Counted from the first letter of the stretch, positions 52,768 through 63,547 are shown. The stretch: 64,000 bases of DNA from Hirundichthys speculiger (GCA_018398805.1 JAGFBZ010002553.1:43800-107799); one strand, 5' to 3'. Notes: a model not told the origin generated them from the letters alone. Numbers and translations: made by a program.

Positions 52768-55700
52768 CTGAAACAGAGGACAGTCCGGGTCACCAAGGTT
52801 CTGGTCTGGACCCAGACCTTCAGGGACAATTCAGGTCTGTCCCTGAAGGTCTGGAAGACATCACTGGTTCATGAACCGGGTCATGAACCGGGTCATGTGA
52901 CAGGACCGTCCCCTGAACCGGTTCATTAACCGAGTCATGTGACAGGACCGTCCCCTGAACCGGTTATGAACCGGGTCATGTGACAGGACCGCCCCCGAAC
53001 CGGGTCATGAACCGGGTCATGTGACAGGACCGTCCCCTGAACCGGTTCATGAACCGGGTCATGTGACAGGACCGTCCCCTGAACCGGGTCATGTGACAGG
53101 ACCGTCCCCTGAACCGGTTCATGAACCGGGTCATGTGACAGGACCGTCCCCTGAACCGGTTTATGAACCGGGTCATGTGACAGGACCGTCCCCTGAACCG
53201 GTTCATGAACCGGGTCATGTGACAGGACCGTCCCCTGAACCGGTCCCTGAACCGGGTCATGTGACAGGACCGTCCCCTGAACCGGGTCATGTGACAGGAC
53301 CGTCCCCTGAACCCGGGTTCTCCTGTAAACATCCGTACGTACATTTGATGCCGAGCAGCAGGGAGATGTTGGGCTGCTTCCCCTCGGCCCTCTGGGTCAG
53401 GATGCTGCAGAGACCCTGCAGGTCCAACAGAATCAGGAACATCTCCTTCAGGAGCCGGTCCACCTCCGACGTCCTCACGGGGGACGAAGGAGACGCCTGA
53501 AGGTCTTCGTCCTGGTCCACACGAGGAGCAAAACAACAGGTGTTAGAGTCGGACGTCTACTGAGGGACCGACGGAGATGGTCACCGGATGGTCCTACCTG
53601 TGGGACGGTCCTGGACCAGGGAACCGGACCCTCGTCCTCCTGGTGATGAGGAAGACCTCTCTTCTTCTGCAGTCTGGAGCTGGTGGCCTGCAGAAGAACA
53701 AACAGATGATGACCGGACCTCAACCGGGTCACGGTTGGTCCATCTTCTCTCCAGGTTGGTTCTAACAGAGATGCAGAACTTCAACCAAACTGAAGTAGAA
53801 AAAGCTTCTAGGCTGTTCAGAACTACGACTTCAGATCCCTCCAGAACCTCCAGGACTAAGTTCTGGACTGGCCGGGCAACTCTGAGGTTAATCTGCTTTC
53901 ATCTGACCACCTTTGATCCTCTGGACCGTGTAGAAGTTCACACGAGCCTCGTAGAGGTCCCAGGTGGATGGTTCTGATTAGGGGTGCACGCTAACTATCG
54001 GGCCGATAACAGGAAATTATGACATCATCCCGATAAGTCCGATATCACGACGAATAGCCCCGATAACATTTATATTTCTGTCAACACAGCAGTGTCTCGC
54101 TCCCTCTGAGCCTTGAATGACCAGCAGTGAATGTTATGTTCAAGTGACGTCGGCATAATCAGAAAAACGATTACTCAATCAGGAAAATCAAGAATACCCC
54201 CTCATGCCAGAAAACAACTCGTTAACTCATCATAATTTTAGTAGTTGCTGACTTGAATTGATATTTGCAGTATTCTCCCACGAGGGAACGTGGGAATTTA
54301 CGTTCCACCTTGAATGCAGCCTGCAGCACAGCGCTGATCACAACAAACATGGCGGCGTGGAACTTGGTTAAAGTTTCAGAAGAAGATAGTTTGGTGGTTA
54401 TTTGTGACGAATCCTCCGAGTGAATTCTACGAGGAGGGAAGCACAAGCTTTAATACGTCAAACCTGATCAGCCACCTACAACATAACAATCACTTCCATG
54501 GAGTTTTGAAATCACGCTAACGTGAGCTAACGGAAGCTAATGCTAACGTGCGCAAGCCAGCAGCAGCAGTCTTTTCGTGGTTGATATTCTGCCTCTCTGT
54601 TAAAACAAACCTCCTGCAACGGTTACAGAGTCTCATTTCGTCAGCAGAACCTCCTGCTGGTCTGGGTTCAGGAGGCAGAACCTCCTGCTGGTCTGGGTTC
54701 AGGAGGCAGAACCTCCTGCTGGTCTGGGTTCAGGAGGCAGAACCTCCTGCTGGTCTGGGTTCAGGGCCCGGGAGGCAGAACCGTTACCTTCAGCTGCGAG
54801 GTGAGCCTCTCGATCTCGTCTCTCTGGAGCTTAAACAGCTGAGGGGGAAAAACAAACCACCGGTTAACTTCACACACATTCACATTAGAGCTGTAGCGAT
54901 ACACTAATCACGCGATACGATGCGATACACGATATTCGGCTCACGATACGATATATATCGATATTCATCTTACAATGCAGTAACATCATTTTCCGAAAGA
55001 TTTTAAAGGGACAAAGTGATTTTGGTGACATCTTGTGAGTGTTCCAATGACTTTGTTTGAATTAATTGAACTGAAAGCATCAATTACACATTATACAGTG
55101 ATCCCTCGCCAATTCGCACTTTAAGTTCCGTGGTTTTAGTTATTCAGGGATTTTTTTTCAGAAATATATAATATTAAAAAAAAAATAAAGAAAAATTGTG
55201 GAAACATCACAGGATGTTGTGCGCGTTCTCTCACAGTGAAGAAATGCTGTGAGCCAGCCTGGCCCCTTTAAGAAGGTGGCCTTATGGGTAATGTAGTGTG
55301 TGTGTCGTGGGACGGCAGAATGAAAACGAGGTTAGATGAAAGATCGGTTTGTTTACTACGGTTCAGAGACCAGAGGCTGTGAAGGTAACAGAAAGACCAC
55401 AGTTGAGCCTTTGTCTTGTTTCGCTAGCTTTTTTGCGGTTTTTAAACATATTTTAAACACATTATTGAGGCTCGGGGGGGGGGGGGGGGGGGGGGGGGGC
55501 TCCGGCTTCAGTTCGCGGATTTTGATTCTCGCGTGGGGGGGCGCCGGTCCCCATTAGCCATGAAAAATAAGGGATCACTGTAAAAATTATTAACTTAATA
55601 AATAAATTATTAATCATTTATTTAAACAGTGCTAATTGTTGCTTGCAAGCTTTACATCTGACCACACAAAAATTACATGTGGCGTTCCCCAGGGTTCCAT

Positions 55701-58700
55701 CCTGGAGCCTCTTCTGTTTAAAGGTGGGACACGGGGGTTTTGAAAGAAGCTTAGAATATCGATACCCACGGCTGAAAAATCGATACTCTCTGGGGAAATA
55801 AAATATCGATATATATCGCAGAATTGATAAAATCGCTCAGCTCGAGGACGCTGACCCTGCTGCTGTGGTCCTTCTGGTCCAGGAGCTCCGAGTTCTCCAC
55901 CTCCAACCGCTTCAGGTCCTGCATGGGCAACCGGACGCCGTCGTCCAGACACTGCTGCACCTTCCCCTGCAGACTGCACAGGAAGTGGGTCACAGAGGGC
56001 AGGAAGTGACAGAAACCAGGCAGGAAGTGGGTCACAGAGGGCGGGAAGTGACAGAAACCAGGCAGGAAGTGACAGAAACCAGGCAGGAAGTGGGTCACAG
56101 AGGGCGGGAAGTGACAGAAACCAGGCAGGAAGTGACAGAAACCAGGCAGGACGTGGGTCACAGAGGGCGGGAAGTGACAGAAACCAGGCAGGAAGTGACA
56201 GAAACCAGGCAGGAAGTGGGTCACAGAGGGCGGGAAGTGACAGAAACCAGGCAGGAAGTGGGTCACAGAGGGCGGGAAGTGACAGAAACCAGGCAGGAAG
56301 TGACAGAAACCAGGCAGGAAGTGGGTCACAGAGGGCGGGAAGTGACAGAAACCAGGCAGGAAGTGACAGAAACCAGGCAGGAAGTGGGTCACAGAGGGCG
56401 GGAAGTGACAGAAACCAGGCAGGAAGTGACAGAAACCAGTCAGGAAATGGGTCACAAAGGGCAGGAAGTGACAGAAACCAGGCAGAAAGTGGGTCACAAA
56501 GGGCAGGAAGTGACAGAAACCAGGCAGGAAGTGGGTCACAAAGGGCAGGAAGTGACAGAAACCAGGCAGAAAGTGGGTCACAGAGGGCGGGAAATGAGAG
56601 AAACCAGGCAGGAAGTGACAGAAACCAGTCAGGAAGTGGGTCACAGAGGGCGGGAAGTGACAGAAACCAGGCAGGAAGTGGGTCACAGAGGGCGGGAAGT
56701 GACAGAAACCAGGCAGGAAATGGGTCACAGAGGGCGTGAAGTGACAGAAACCAGGCAGGAAGTGGGTCACAGAGGGCGGGAAGTGACAGAAACCAGGCAG
56801 GAAAGAAGTGACAGAAACCAGGCAGGAAGTGGGTCACAGAGGGCGGGAAGTGACAGAAACCAGGCAGGAAGTGGCGCACAGAAACAGAAACCAGGCAGGA
56901 AGTGGGTCACAGAGGGCGGGAAGTGACAGAAACCAGGCAGGAAGGAAGGGGTGGACAGAGGGTGAGGGTGGGAAGTGACAGAAACCAAGCAGGAAGTGAA
57001 GAAACTAGGCAGGAAGTGGGTCACAGAGGGTGGGAAGTGACAGAAACCAGGCAGGAAGTGACAGAAACCAGGCAGGAAGTAGGTCACAGAGGGCGGGAAG
57101 TGACAGAAACCAGGCAGGAAGTGACAGAAACCAGGCAGGAAGTGACAGAAACCAGGCAGGAAGTGACAGAAACCAGGCAGGAGATGTTGAGTGGAAGGTC
57201 AGAGCAGGTGAGCTGGTTATGGACCTGAGCACAGATGAGACCAGCTCCTCCTCCCTCTCCGCCTGGACCTCGATCATCTTCTCCTTCTCCTTCATCAGAG
57301 CGCTTCCCTCCTCCAGGCTCCTCTGCAGACGTGACGCCCGTCTCTCCAGGTCCTCGGCTCGCCGCTGCACGTCCTCCTGCTGAACAAAGGACCGAGTGAA
57401 CATCTGACACCTCCTTCACGAGCTCCACGTCTTCACGTTTATCTGCAGTGAAATATGAAAGGTCCCATGTCCTGCTGTTCCAGACTTCCAAAGGTTCAAA
57501 TAGTCTGTTCCTAATTTATCTATCTACAAAGGTTTATCTATCCACCTACATCCAGGCTTCAGGTTGTCTAACTGTCGTTTCAAGAGGAGCCCAGGGAACA
57601 AACAGGCTGCTCACCGGATCACACAGGAAATAGAGGATTCAAAGGTGCGGCGGTTCTGCTGTGGTGCCCATCAACGTGAACTAGGGATGGAACGGTTACC
57701 AGTATTACGGTAAAGCGCCGTAAAATTTTACGCGATAACGATTAGCGTTTATGTTTGACTTCATCTCACTATCGCGGTCGATTAGCGGGACATGTAATAT
57801 CAGCCTCATTCAAGTCTGCGAGCGACTCGCGACTGTGTCTCGGATGAATATGTAGCTTGTAACATCGGCATTGTAACGTAAGCATGGCGATAGCACGCAG
57901 GACATTTATCAACCCAAAAATGACGAAATCCGAGGTCTGGGCTAACTTGCTAACTCGCATTTCGTAAACATAACCCCGTTTTCATTTTGCCGTCCCACGA
58001 CACACACATTAGATTACCCATAAGCAGGGGTGCGACTAGGGATTTTGGGCCCCATGAAAAGAATCTTTACCGGGCCCCCCAACACAGCGGCTAAATTTGT
58101 TGATGCTATTTTTGATCATCATTAGGGGCCTCTCTGGGCCCCCCTCAATCATGGGCCCCTATAATCCGTATCCTTTACCCCCCCTTTTCGGCGCCCCAGC
58201 CCATAAGGCCACCTTCTTAAAGGGGCCAGGCCGGCTCACAACATTTCTTCGCAGTGAGAGAACGATCAAAACATCCTGTGATGTTTACGCAATTTTTTCT
58301 TGATTTTTTGTTATTATATATTTCTGAAAAATCCGCGAATAACTAAAACTGAGCGCGAATTGGCGAGGGATCACTGTATATCGCGATTTTTGGCCACCCA
58401 ATATGATATAGATTTTTTAGCTCCTAATATCGATTTTTTTTACAATGCTGTCAGTATGTTGTAATGGTTACTTAAATATGGAAAAACATTAATCAATAAA
58501 CAATAAATAGGTTATTTTGAAGCAAATAGTTTTGACTCAATTTGTCCTCTAAATGATCAATATCATCTGATGAACATATACAGCAACTTGATTTTTTATC
58601 TATACTTTTAATTTTGATATAAACTGGGTAGAATATCGCAATATATCGTGATAATATCGTACCGTGACTCAAGTATCATGATGCATATCTTTTGTGAGGT

Positions 58701-61399
58701 CTTTGCCAATTAGGGATGGAACGGTTACGGGTATTACAGTAAAGCGCCGTAAAATTTTACGCGATAATGATTATCGTTTCTGTTTGACTTTATCTCATTA
58801 TCCGGTCGATTAACAGGATACGTAATATCAGCCTCATTCAAGTCTGCGAGCGACTCGCGACTGTGTTTCGCGTGAATATGTAGCTTGTAACATCGACATT
58901 GTAACGTGAGCATGGCAGAAACTGGCGATAGCACGCAGGACATTTACCAACCCAAAAATGACGAAATCCGAGGTCTGGGCTAACTCGCTAACTCGCATTT
59001 TGTAAACATTACTGTTGCGTGTTGATCGAAAAATGATCGGAACGATGTTCTTCTGATGCAGTTAAAATATTAATTTATTCCATTAACTGATCCGACAACC
59101 ATAACGCCGGCAGTTAGCGCCACAGCGGTCAAAAACCTTTTGCCCTTCCGGGTCAAACAGCTAACCAATAACAGGCAGCTACCTTTATACCTGACCCTCA
59201 GGTAACAACACAGCGACACCCACAGACACACAGAGTGAACTACAATTCAGAACAACATATTTACAACTGTTTCTTTATTTGCACATTTATAATTATTTAA
59301 GGTGCAGCTTAAAGTCAAAAGTTTATTTCATTTGAACCTGGACTATAATTTTTGTTCCTGATAATTGACCTATTTATGGTTGTTAAAGTGTTCATTTGAA
59401 CTTCAACCAGACAAATAAGCTTTGTTTCTGTTATTTATGTTGTTTATTTAAAATAAAATCTTTCTGTGCCAGTTGTTTGCCTTTTAATGTGAAAGCTTCC
59501 TTTTAATCATATTTTGGTTTTTAATGTTTTATTATGAAAAGAAAATCACAAGACTTTGTGAAATTATTAAAATGTATGTGTTTTTAGACATTTGTACAGC
59601 AATTAAGAATATCGCGATAATATCGTAAACTGTGATAATTTGGTCACTATAATCGAGATATCAGATTTTCCATATGGTTACGTCCCTAACGTGGACAGCG
59701 ATCAGCGCTGCAGGACGTGGGACCGTTACGTGAAACTCTCAGGCGGGTGCGGCGTCCGCGCACCTGCTTGGACTGGCCGTCCACCTCGTCCAGCGTGGGC
59801 AGGTCGGACAGGTACTTCTCCAGAGTTTCTATTCGCTGCTGCTTCTCTCTGTTCTGGTCGCTCTCCCTCTGACACTTCTTCTTCAGGCTGCTGATGTAAC
59901 GGTCCCTCGTCTTTATCTGGACATAAAAACGTCAGAGAGGTCAAGCACATATTAGCAGGTGATCGTAAATGAAGATGGAACACAAATATTTAGATATTTT
60001 AGAGGTCACATCTCTACCAAACTCTGAAACTGGTTTTATTTGATATACGCGTCTCCAAACGTATTGATTCCTCTCAAAGAGGGTTGCTCCTGGCTTGCTC
60101 ACATTAGTTCATGTTAGCTCACGTTAGCTCACGTTAGCTCATGTTAGCTCATGTTAGCTCACGTTAGCTCATGTTAGTTCATGTTAGCTCACGTTAGCTC
60201 ACGTTAGCTCATGTTAGTTAATGTTAGCTCATGTTAGTTCATGTTAGCTCACGTTAGCTCATGTTAGCTCACGTTTCAGCTGATCATGTTTAAAGCTTGT
60301 GCTATTTTTCCCTCCTTCACTTGGAGCATTCGTCACAAATAACCAGCGAATTATCTTCTTCTGAAACTTTAACGAAGTTCCATATAATCGCCGCCATGTT
60401 TGTTTTGTTTTCATCAGCGCACTGTGCTGCAATGCTGCATTCAAGGTGTACTGTAAATACCTCCGTTCCCTCATTTACTAGTTGTTATTTCGGCCTTTTC
60501 TATTTTTCTATTTTTATGTGTAACGTGGGAAAATACTGCAAATATCAATTCAAGTCAGCAACTACTAAAATTATGACCGAGTTAACGAGTTGTTTTCTGG
60601 CATGAGGGGGTATTCTTGATTTTCCTTATTGAGTAATCGTTTTTCTGATTATGCCGACGTCACTTGAACATAACATTCACTGCCGGTCATTCAAGGCTCA
60701 GAGGGAGCGAACACTGCCTGTGTTGACAGAAATATAAATGTTATCGGGGCTATTCGTCGTGATATCGGACTTATCGGGATGACGTCATCATTTCCTGGTA
60801 TCGGCCCGATAATTATCGGGTCGATAATTATCGGGCCGATAACATTTTCTTTTGTCATCTGTGTATTTTTTTTACCTTTTCCTCCAGTTTTCGGATGTCC
60901 TCCGTGTATTTCTGGCTGACTTGCTTGAAGAACTTGTTGAGCTGCAGAACATCCAGTTCGGCCATGACCAACCTCCGGCTGACTTCTTCACCAGAACTCA
61001 TCCGTCTGCACGGCGTCACCGCCGACGTCTGAAGGACAACCAGGACCTTCCTGTCATTTTTTTTTTTTACCCTGAAGGCGCTTGAATTTAACGCTTCCAG
61101 GTTTCTCACCTGGATGTTTGGGAGGAGGGGGTCGTCGAACAGGCCTCTGTGGGTCTGCAGGAGCTGCTGGGTTCTGAACTCGTTCTCTCTGATCCGGGCC
61201 TGGAGCTGCAGGATCTGCTGCTTCTGCCTGAAACACAGTCACTACCTACTTACAAAGATGTCCGTCTTTAGTGGCCGAGTTAATAAAAGGGGCAGCTTCA
61301 GGTAATGACACATAAATCTACAAACACCGGAACAAACACTGGAACCTGGAAACAACCAGGTGAGATGACGAGGAAAGGAATAACAGAACAGAATTATTT

Positions 61400-61439
<40 letters not shown>

Positions 61440-61532
61440 TAGATATATATATATATATATTATATATATATATTATATACATATAGTATATATATATATA
61501 TAGTATATATATATATATATATATATATATCT

Positions 61533-61563
<31 letters not shown>

Positions 61564-62135
61564 GCAGAAGAAGCCAATCTCACGAATCATGGAACAGAAT
61601 AAAAAAAAGTAGGGCTGGGCAACGATTAAAATTTTTAATCGCGATTAATCGCATTGTATTCGGAAAATCAAATAATGAATTCAAAAGTAGCGTAAAGGTC
61701 ACTTTCATTTATTAAAAATAAAGCGTATTGCCACTGCCAGGGCATTAATGTCATCCTGTTTTTTTATGAAAAATAAAAAAAAGTCTACCAACAAAATCCG
61801 AGCCACAATCAGAACATTAAAACAGGTAATTTCTGAGGTAACAGCAGAAACTTTAACGTAACGGGGAGTTTCAACTTGTCAGTTGTTACAAATAACCTTG
61901 TTTCTGTTGAATCCTCCGTCTGAGAGAACTTTAAAATGAAAATGTCCATGTTAAAGTTCTGTAACTTTACCAATCCGTAATTATCTGTGGTATCATTTGT
62001 TTTTTTTCCATTTTCGATTGTCAATCAAAATTTAAAAAAATTAAAAAATTGACTTTTGTTTTTTTCTTCTTCTGCTTTTTTAATCTAACACAAAAAACCC
62101 AAATAATTATAAATAAATAAATAATAAATAAATAA

Positions 62136-62227
<92 letters not shown>

Positions 62228-63547
62228 ATATTTCAATTTTAGCAAACAGGCCACGGGACTGAATTTGTTTTTATATTTTTATTGTCTGGTTTACGTGACC
62301 CAGAAATGGCTTTGTTTTATAATCAAGGAACAGACTTTCTGTTGTCATTACATATCTGTGACACTAGATGGAGCCGCACTGAAATAACCAGCTAGAGCAG
62401 TCATTCCCAAAAACCAAGGCCCAATTTGAAATGTGAAAAATCTCCACGGCCCACTGAAAACCTTGAATAACAACTGTGATCAAATTACAGGACTAGAAGC
62501 TACGTTCTGATATTAATGTAAGAGGTCAACAAATAAGGTGACTTTTGTTATATTAAGTTAAGATGACGGTAGAATAACACTTAACTGTTATTTTTGTTAC
62601 TTCTTAATGCTTTTAAATCATGTCGTTAATATTTTACAGTAATTAAAAACATATTTAAAAAAGATAAGAGGATTTAAAACATATTTGTTTAATTTTAATG
62701 ACCTTTTAATGACCTAGAGAACAGCAGGACAGTGAACACATGGAGCAGATCTGATGATAAATGGAGGAATGACGCCATCGTCTTGAACAAAGGGGTTTGA
62801 ACGTTTTTTTTTTTTTAGACAGAATTGTTAATATTTCTACCTGAGTTGCTACCTGAACTGTAAAGTTCACTGATTTTTACCGTTCTCCATGTCTGTTTTA
62901 GCTTTACCTGCCAATTATCTTCTGGTTCTGCAGCAGCCAGAAACAGACTTTTCAAAACAAAAGCATGTGAGCAACATGCGTTAACGCACGATAACATAAA
63001 TGTCAGCGTTAATAAATTAATTAGTTAACGCGTTAACTTGCCCAGCCCTAAATAAAAGTAAAGATGCAGTCGTGTCAAAGACCAACTTAGAATGTTAATT
63101 AGACAATAATGAAGGACCGTTGCAGTGATGAGGGGAGTTTCCATCAGCGGAGGTCTGGGGTGAAACGTCCCACCTCCATCACAGCGTCGGACCCGGATTC
63201 TACGGGGAATCACCCTTCAGCAGTTTTGATCCAACATGAATACGGAGTAAAAATGAAAGAAGACGAATGAGATGAGGATGAGGGAGCTGAGACTCCTGTT
63301 AGCTGAACCTGCTGATCCAGGTTCTGAATGGGAGGAGACTCGGACCGATCCAATCGGCACCAGGTCAACAGGGACGGAGCCAGTTCAGACCTGCCGAAGG
63401 CCAGGACCCGCTGATGGAAACCCACCTGTGTTTGTACCTGTCGTACCTGTTTATCTCCAGCTCTCGCTGTCGCAGCTGCCCCTCCTTCACCTTCACCAGA
63501 GCGTTGACAGGAAGTGACCCGCCAGGAAGTGAGCCGCCAGTCACCAC
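52631..63547 (-). CDS. cep85l: centrosomal protein 85-like (CEP85/CEP85L family), 3' ten coding exons; 5' part outside the window
   Basis: A centrosomal coiled-coil protein; the family acts at the centrosome, and CEP85L is linked to microtubule organisation in migrating neurons. Exons in transcript order: 63547-63447, 61227-61110, 61028-60876, 59916-59764, 57376-57225, 55973-55856, 54838-54788, 53687-53598, 53511-53343, 52767-52631. They sum to 1242 bp, every phase agrees, and they give 413 residues plus stop. Diagnostic blocks: [19 protein letters not shown] with [17 protein letters not shown], and [20 protein letters not shown] with NISLLLGIK, both matching CEP85/CEP85L as I recall, then [15 protein letters not shown] near the end. 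CEP85L is preferred over CEP85 because gopc is next door, as in human 6q22. The first in-window exon starts in phase 0 and the N-terminal half lies beyond 64000. Confidence 0.88.
52872..53313. repeat. 42/30-bp minisatellite in the last cep85l intron
   Basis: GAACCGGTTCATGAACCGGG then TCATGTGACAGGACCGTCCC CT; some units lack 12 bp. It fills most of the 575-bp intron. The unit itself is nearly palindromic (AACCGGTT). Confidence 0.96.
53343..53511 (-). CDS. cep85l: cep85l exon i, conserved C-terminal helix
   Basis: GGACCAG|GAC to AAAT|GTACGT (phase 0 to 1). [20 protein letters not shown] then [20 protein letters not shown]; the second half matches LQAVCSIVTQRAQGHDPNLS of CEP85 as I recall. Confidence 0.93.
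53598..53687 (-). CDS. cep85l: cep85l exon h
   Basis: CTTCTGCAG|GCC to CCACAG|GTAGGA, 30 codons in phase 0: [20 protein letters not shown] to TVPQ. Low similarity to the mammalian proteins, equivalent to the variable linker before the C-terminal helix; support is mainly splice sites and phase. Confidence 0.68.
53978..54560. mobile_element. TATCGG-family hAT-like MITE, truncated
   Basis: TTAGGGGTGCACGCTAACTA start followed by the same sequence as 39044-39670, lacking the right part. Located in the intron between exons h and g of cep85l. Confidence 0.75.
54645..54776. repeat. 31-bp minisatellite next to cep85l exon g
   Basis: Four copies of CAGAACCTCCTGCTGGTCTG GGTTCAGGAGG, ending about 11 bp from the donor of exon g. 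Confidence 0.95.
54788..54838 (-). CDS. cep85l: cep85l exon g, 51-bp coiled-coil exon
   Basis: TTCCCCCTCAG|CTG to CTGAAG|GTAACG; 17 codons, [17 protein letters not shown], a heptad-compatible piece that keeps phase 0 on both sides. It could be skipped in frame. Confidence 0.8.
55096..55580. mobile_element. pogo/Tigger-like MITE with TA duplication
   Basis: CAGTGATCCCTCG... start and ...GGGATCACTG end, TA on both sides (55094-55095, 55581-55582). 485 bp; contains a 26-base G run; no transposase. Confidence 0.85.
55645..55722 (+). pseudogene. LINE reverse-transcriptase fragment
   Basis: Plus-strand codons read [17 protein letters not shown], the RT motif usually written GVPQGSVLGPLLF. Only about 25 codons survive; embedded in the composite transposon. 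Confidence 0.75.
55856..55973 (-). CDS. cep85l: cep85l exon f
   Basis: TTCCTGTGCAG|T (phase 2) to AGCAGG|GTCAGC (phase 0). [20 protein letters not shown] then [20 protein letters not shown] transposon-derived sequence begins within about 15 bp of the donor and a minisatellite starts at the acceptor, so the exon is an island between repeats. Confidence 0.83.
55976..57184. repeat. 42/21-bp minisatellite filling the cep85l intron between exons e and f
   Basis: Units GCAGGAAGTGACAGAAACCA G (21 bp) and the same preceded by GGTCACAGAGGGCGGGAAGT. Covers about 97% of the 1251-bp intron, from the exon f acceptor almost to the exon e donor. Multiple-of-3 units give long frames on both strands that are not genes. 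Confidence 0.96.
57225..57376 (-). CDS. cep85l: cep85l exon e, coiled coil, weak donor
   Basis: TTCAGCAG|GAGGAC starts in phase 0: [20 protein letters not shown] to EEELVSSVL. The only donor that fits the phase of the next exon is CTCAG|GTCCAT, a poor match to the consensus. Minisatellite begins about 40 bp past the donor. Confidence 0.78.
57685..57971. mobile_element. 5' part of a hAT-like element (family of 17390)
   Basis: TAGGGATGGAACGGTTACCA and the following 280 bp match the starts at 17390 and 58711, then break off at ATTTCGTAAACAT where pogo-like sequence begins. Confidence 0.8.
57972..58376. mobile_element. inverted, truncated pogo/Tigger-like MITE
   Basis: Reverse complement of much of the 55096-55580 element, ending GGGATCACTG followed by TA; interrupted by a 175-bp hAT element. 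Confidence 0.8.
58025..58199. mobile_element. 175-bp hAT-type MITE with perfect target duplication
   Basis: Starts CAGGGGTGCG and ends GGCGCCCCAG; CCCATAAG lies on both sides (58017-58024, 58200-58207). Removing it restores the pogo-like sequence exactly as in the other copy. Confidence 0.88.
58377..58710. mobile_element. truncated hAT-type MITE (family of 14202)
   Basis: TATCGCGATTTTTGGCCACC through GAGGTCTTTGCCAAT matches the 14202 and 10767 copies; both termini are missing, cut by the neighbours. Confidence 0.78.
58711..59688. mobile_element. hAT-like element, compact copy of the 17390 family
   Basis: TAGGGATGGAACGGTTACGG start, GGTTACGTCCCTA end. Near the right end it has only about two GATAATATCGTAAACTGT units (59616-59640), where the 17390 copy has some 46. 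Ends 76 bp from the donor of cep85l exon d. Confidence 0.8.
59764..59916 (-). CDS. cep85l: cep85l exon d, most conserved block
   Basis: ATGTCCAG|ATA to AAGCAG|GTGCGC, 51 codons in phase 0. [20 protein letters not shown] continuing to [20 protein letters not shown]; nearly every residue agrees with human CEP85/CEP85L, making this the anchor for the family call. Confidence 0.95.
60104..60276. repeat. 10-bp minisatellite AGCTCACGTT / AGCTCATGTT
   Basis: About 17 units alternating CACGTT, CATGTT and TTCATGTT forms. The inverted sister element at 39044 has only two or three GCTAACGTGA units at this spot. Confidence 0.94.
60276..60850. mobile_element. inverted TATCGG-family hAT-like MITE
   Basis: Reverse complement of 53978-54560: AGCGCACTGTGCTGCAATGC, GCATGAGGGGGTATTCTTGA, GGGGCTATTCGTCGTGATAT, ending in a repeated TATCGGGCCGATAA. 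Lies in the intron between cep85l exons d and c, ending about 30 bp from exon c's donor. Confidence 0.78.
60876..61028 (-). CDS. cep85l: cep85l exon c, coiled coil
   Basis: GTCCTTCAG|ACG to GAAAAG|GTAAAA, 51 codons in phase 0. [20 protein letters not shown] then [11 protein letters not shown]; the end aligns with the HSEEVKKQEE part of CEP85. The N-terminal third ([17 protein letters not shown]) is not conserved to my eye. Confidence 0.82.
61110..61227 (-). CDS. cep85l: cep85l exon b, coiled coil
   Basis: CTGTGTTTCAG|G to ATCCAG|GTGAGA, phase 2 to 0. Encodes [20 protein letters not shown] then [19 protein letters not shown], parallel to QRKHISQLEQKVRESELQVH in CEP85. Confidence 0.85.
61401..61562. 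repeat. (TA)n microsatellite in cep85l intron
   Basis: Imperfect AT dinucleotide repeat of about 160 bp with CATATAG interruptions. Confidence 0.96.
61610..63050. mobile_element. hAT-type element, 1.44 kb, non-autonomous
   Basis: TAGGGCTGGGCAA start and TTGCCCAGCCCTA end are perfect 13-bp inverted repeats; flanks AAAAAAAG and AATAAAAG agree at 7 of 8. Inner ends TTAATCGCGATTAATCGCA and TTAACGCGTTAACTT. It carries an (TA)n run at 62141-62222 and no transposase frame. Confidence 0.85.
63447..63547 (-). CDS. cep85l: cep85l exon a (first in window)
   Basis: Acceptor TGCTCCAG, donor [31 protein letters not shown]... to EINR corresponds to the NEHLLKEKELLIDKQ region of CEP85, the start of the coiled coil. 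A second GTAC site 9 bp downstream (CGACAG|GTACAA) could be used in frame. Confidence 0.75.

Larger units (their letters stand above)
54889..55845. mobile_element. GCGATAC-family MITE broken up by other insertions
   Basis: Left part GAGCTGTAGCGATACAC... to about 55040 and right part GAAGCTTAGAATATCGATAC... to GCTCAGCTC match the uninterrupted copy at 7425-7645. Between them lie a pogo-like MITE and a LINE scrap. The right end is only about 10 bp from the donor of cep85l exon f. Confidence 0.75.
57377..59763. other. cep85l intron made of nested transposons
   Basis: After about 300 bp of unique sequence, at least five elements adjoin or interrupt each other (listed separately). No exon or other gene is visible inside. 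Confidence 0.8.

Noticed and set aside
55632..57403. Long frames such as [14 protein letters not shown] and [11 protein letters not shown]
   Set aside because: Intronic 42/21-bp minisatellite of cep85l; only the short flanking exons e and f are real.
59640..59894. Plus-strand frame over cep85l exon d
   Set aside because: Antisense shadow of the most conserved cep85l exon.
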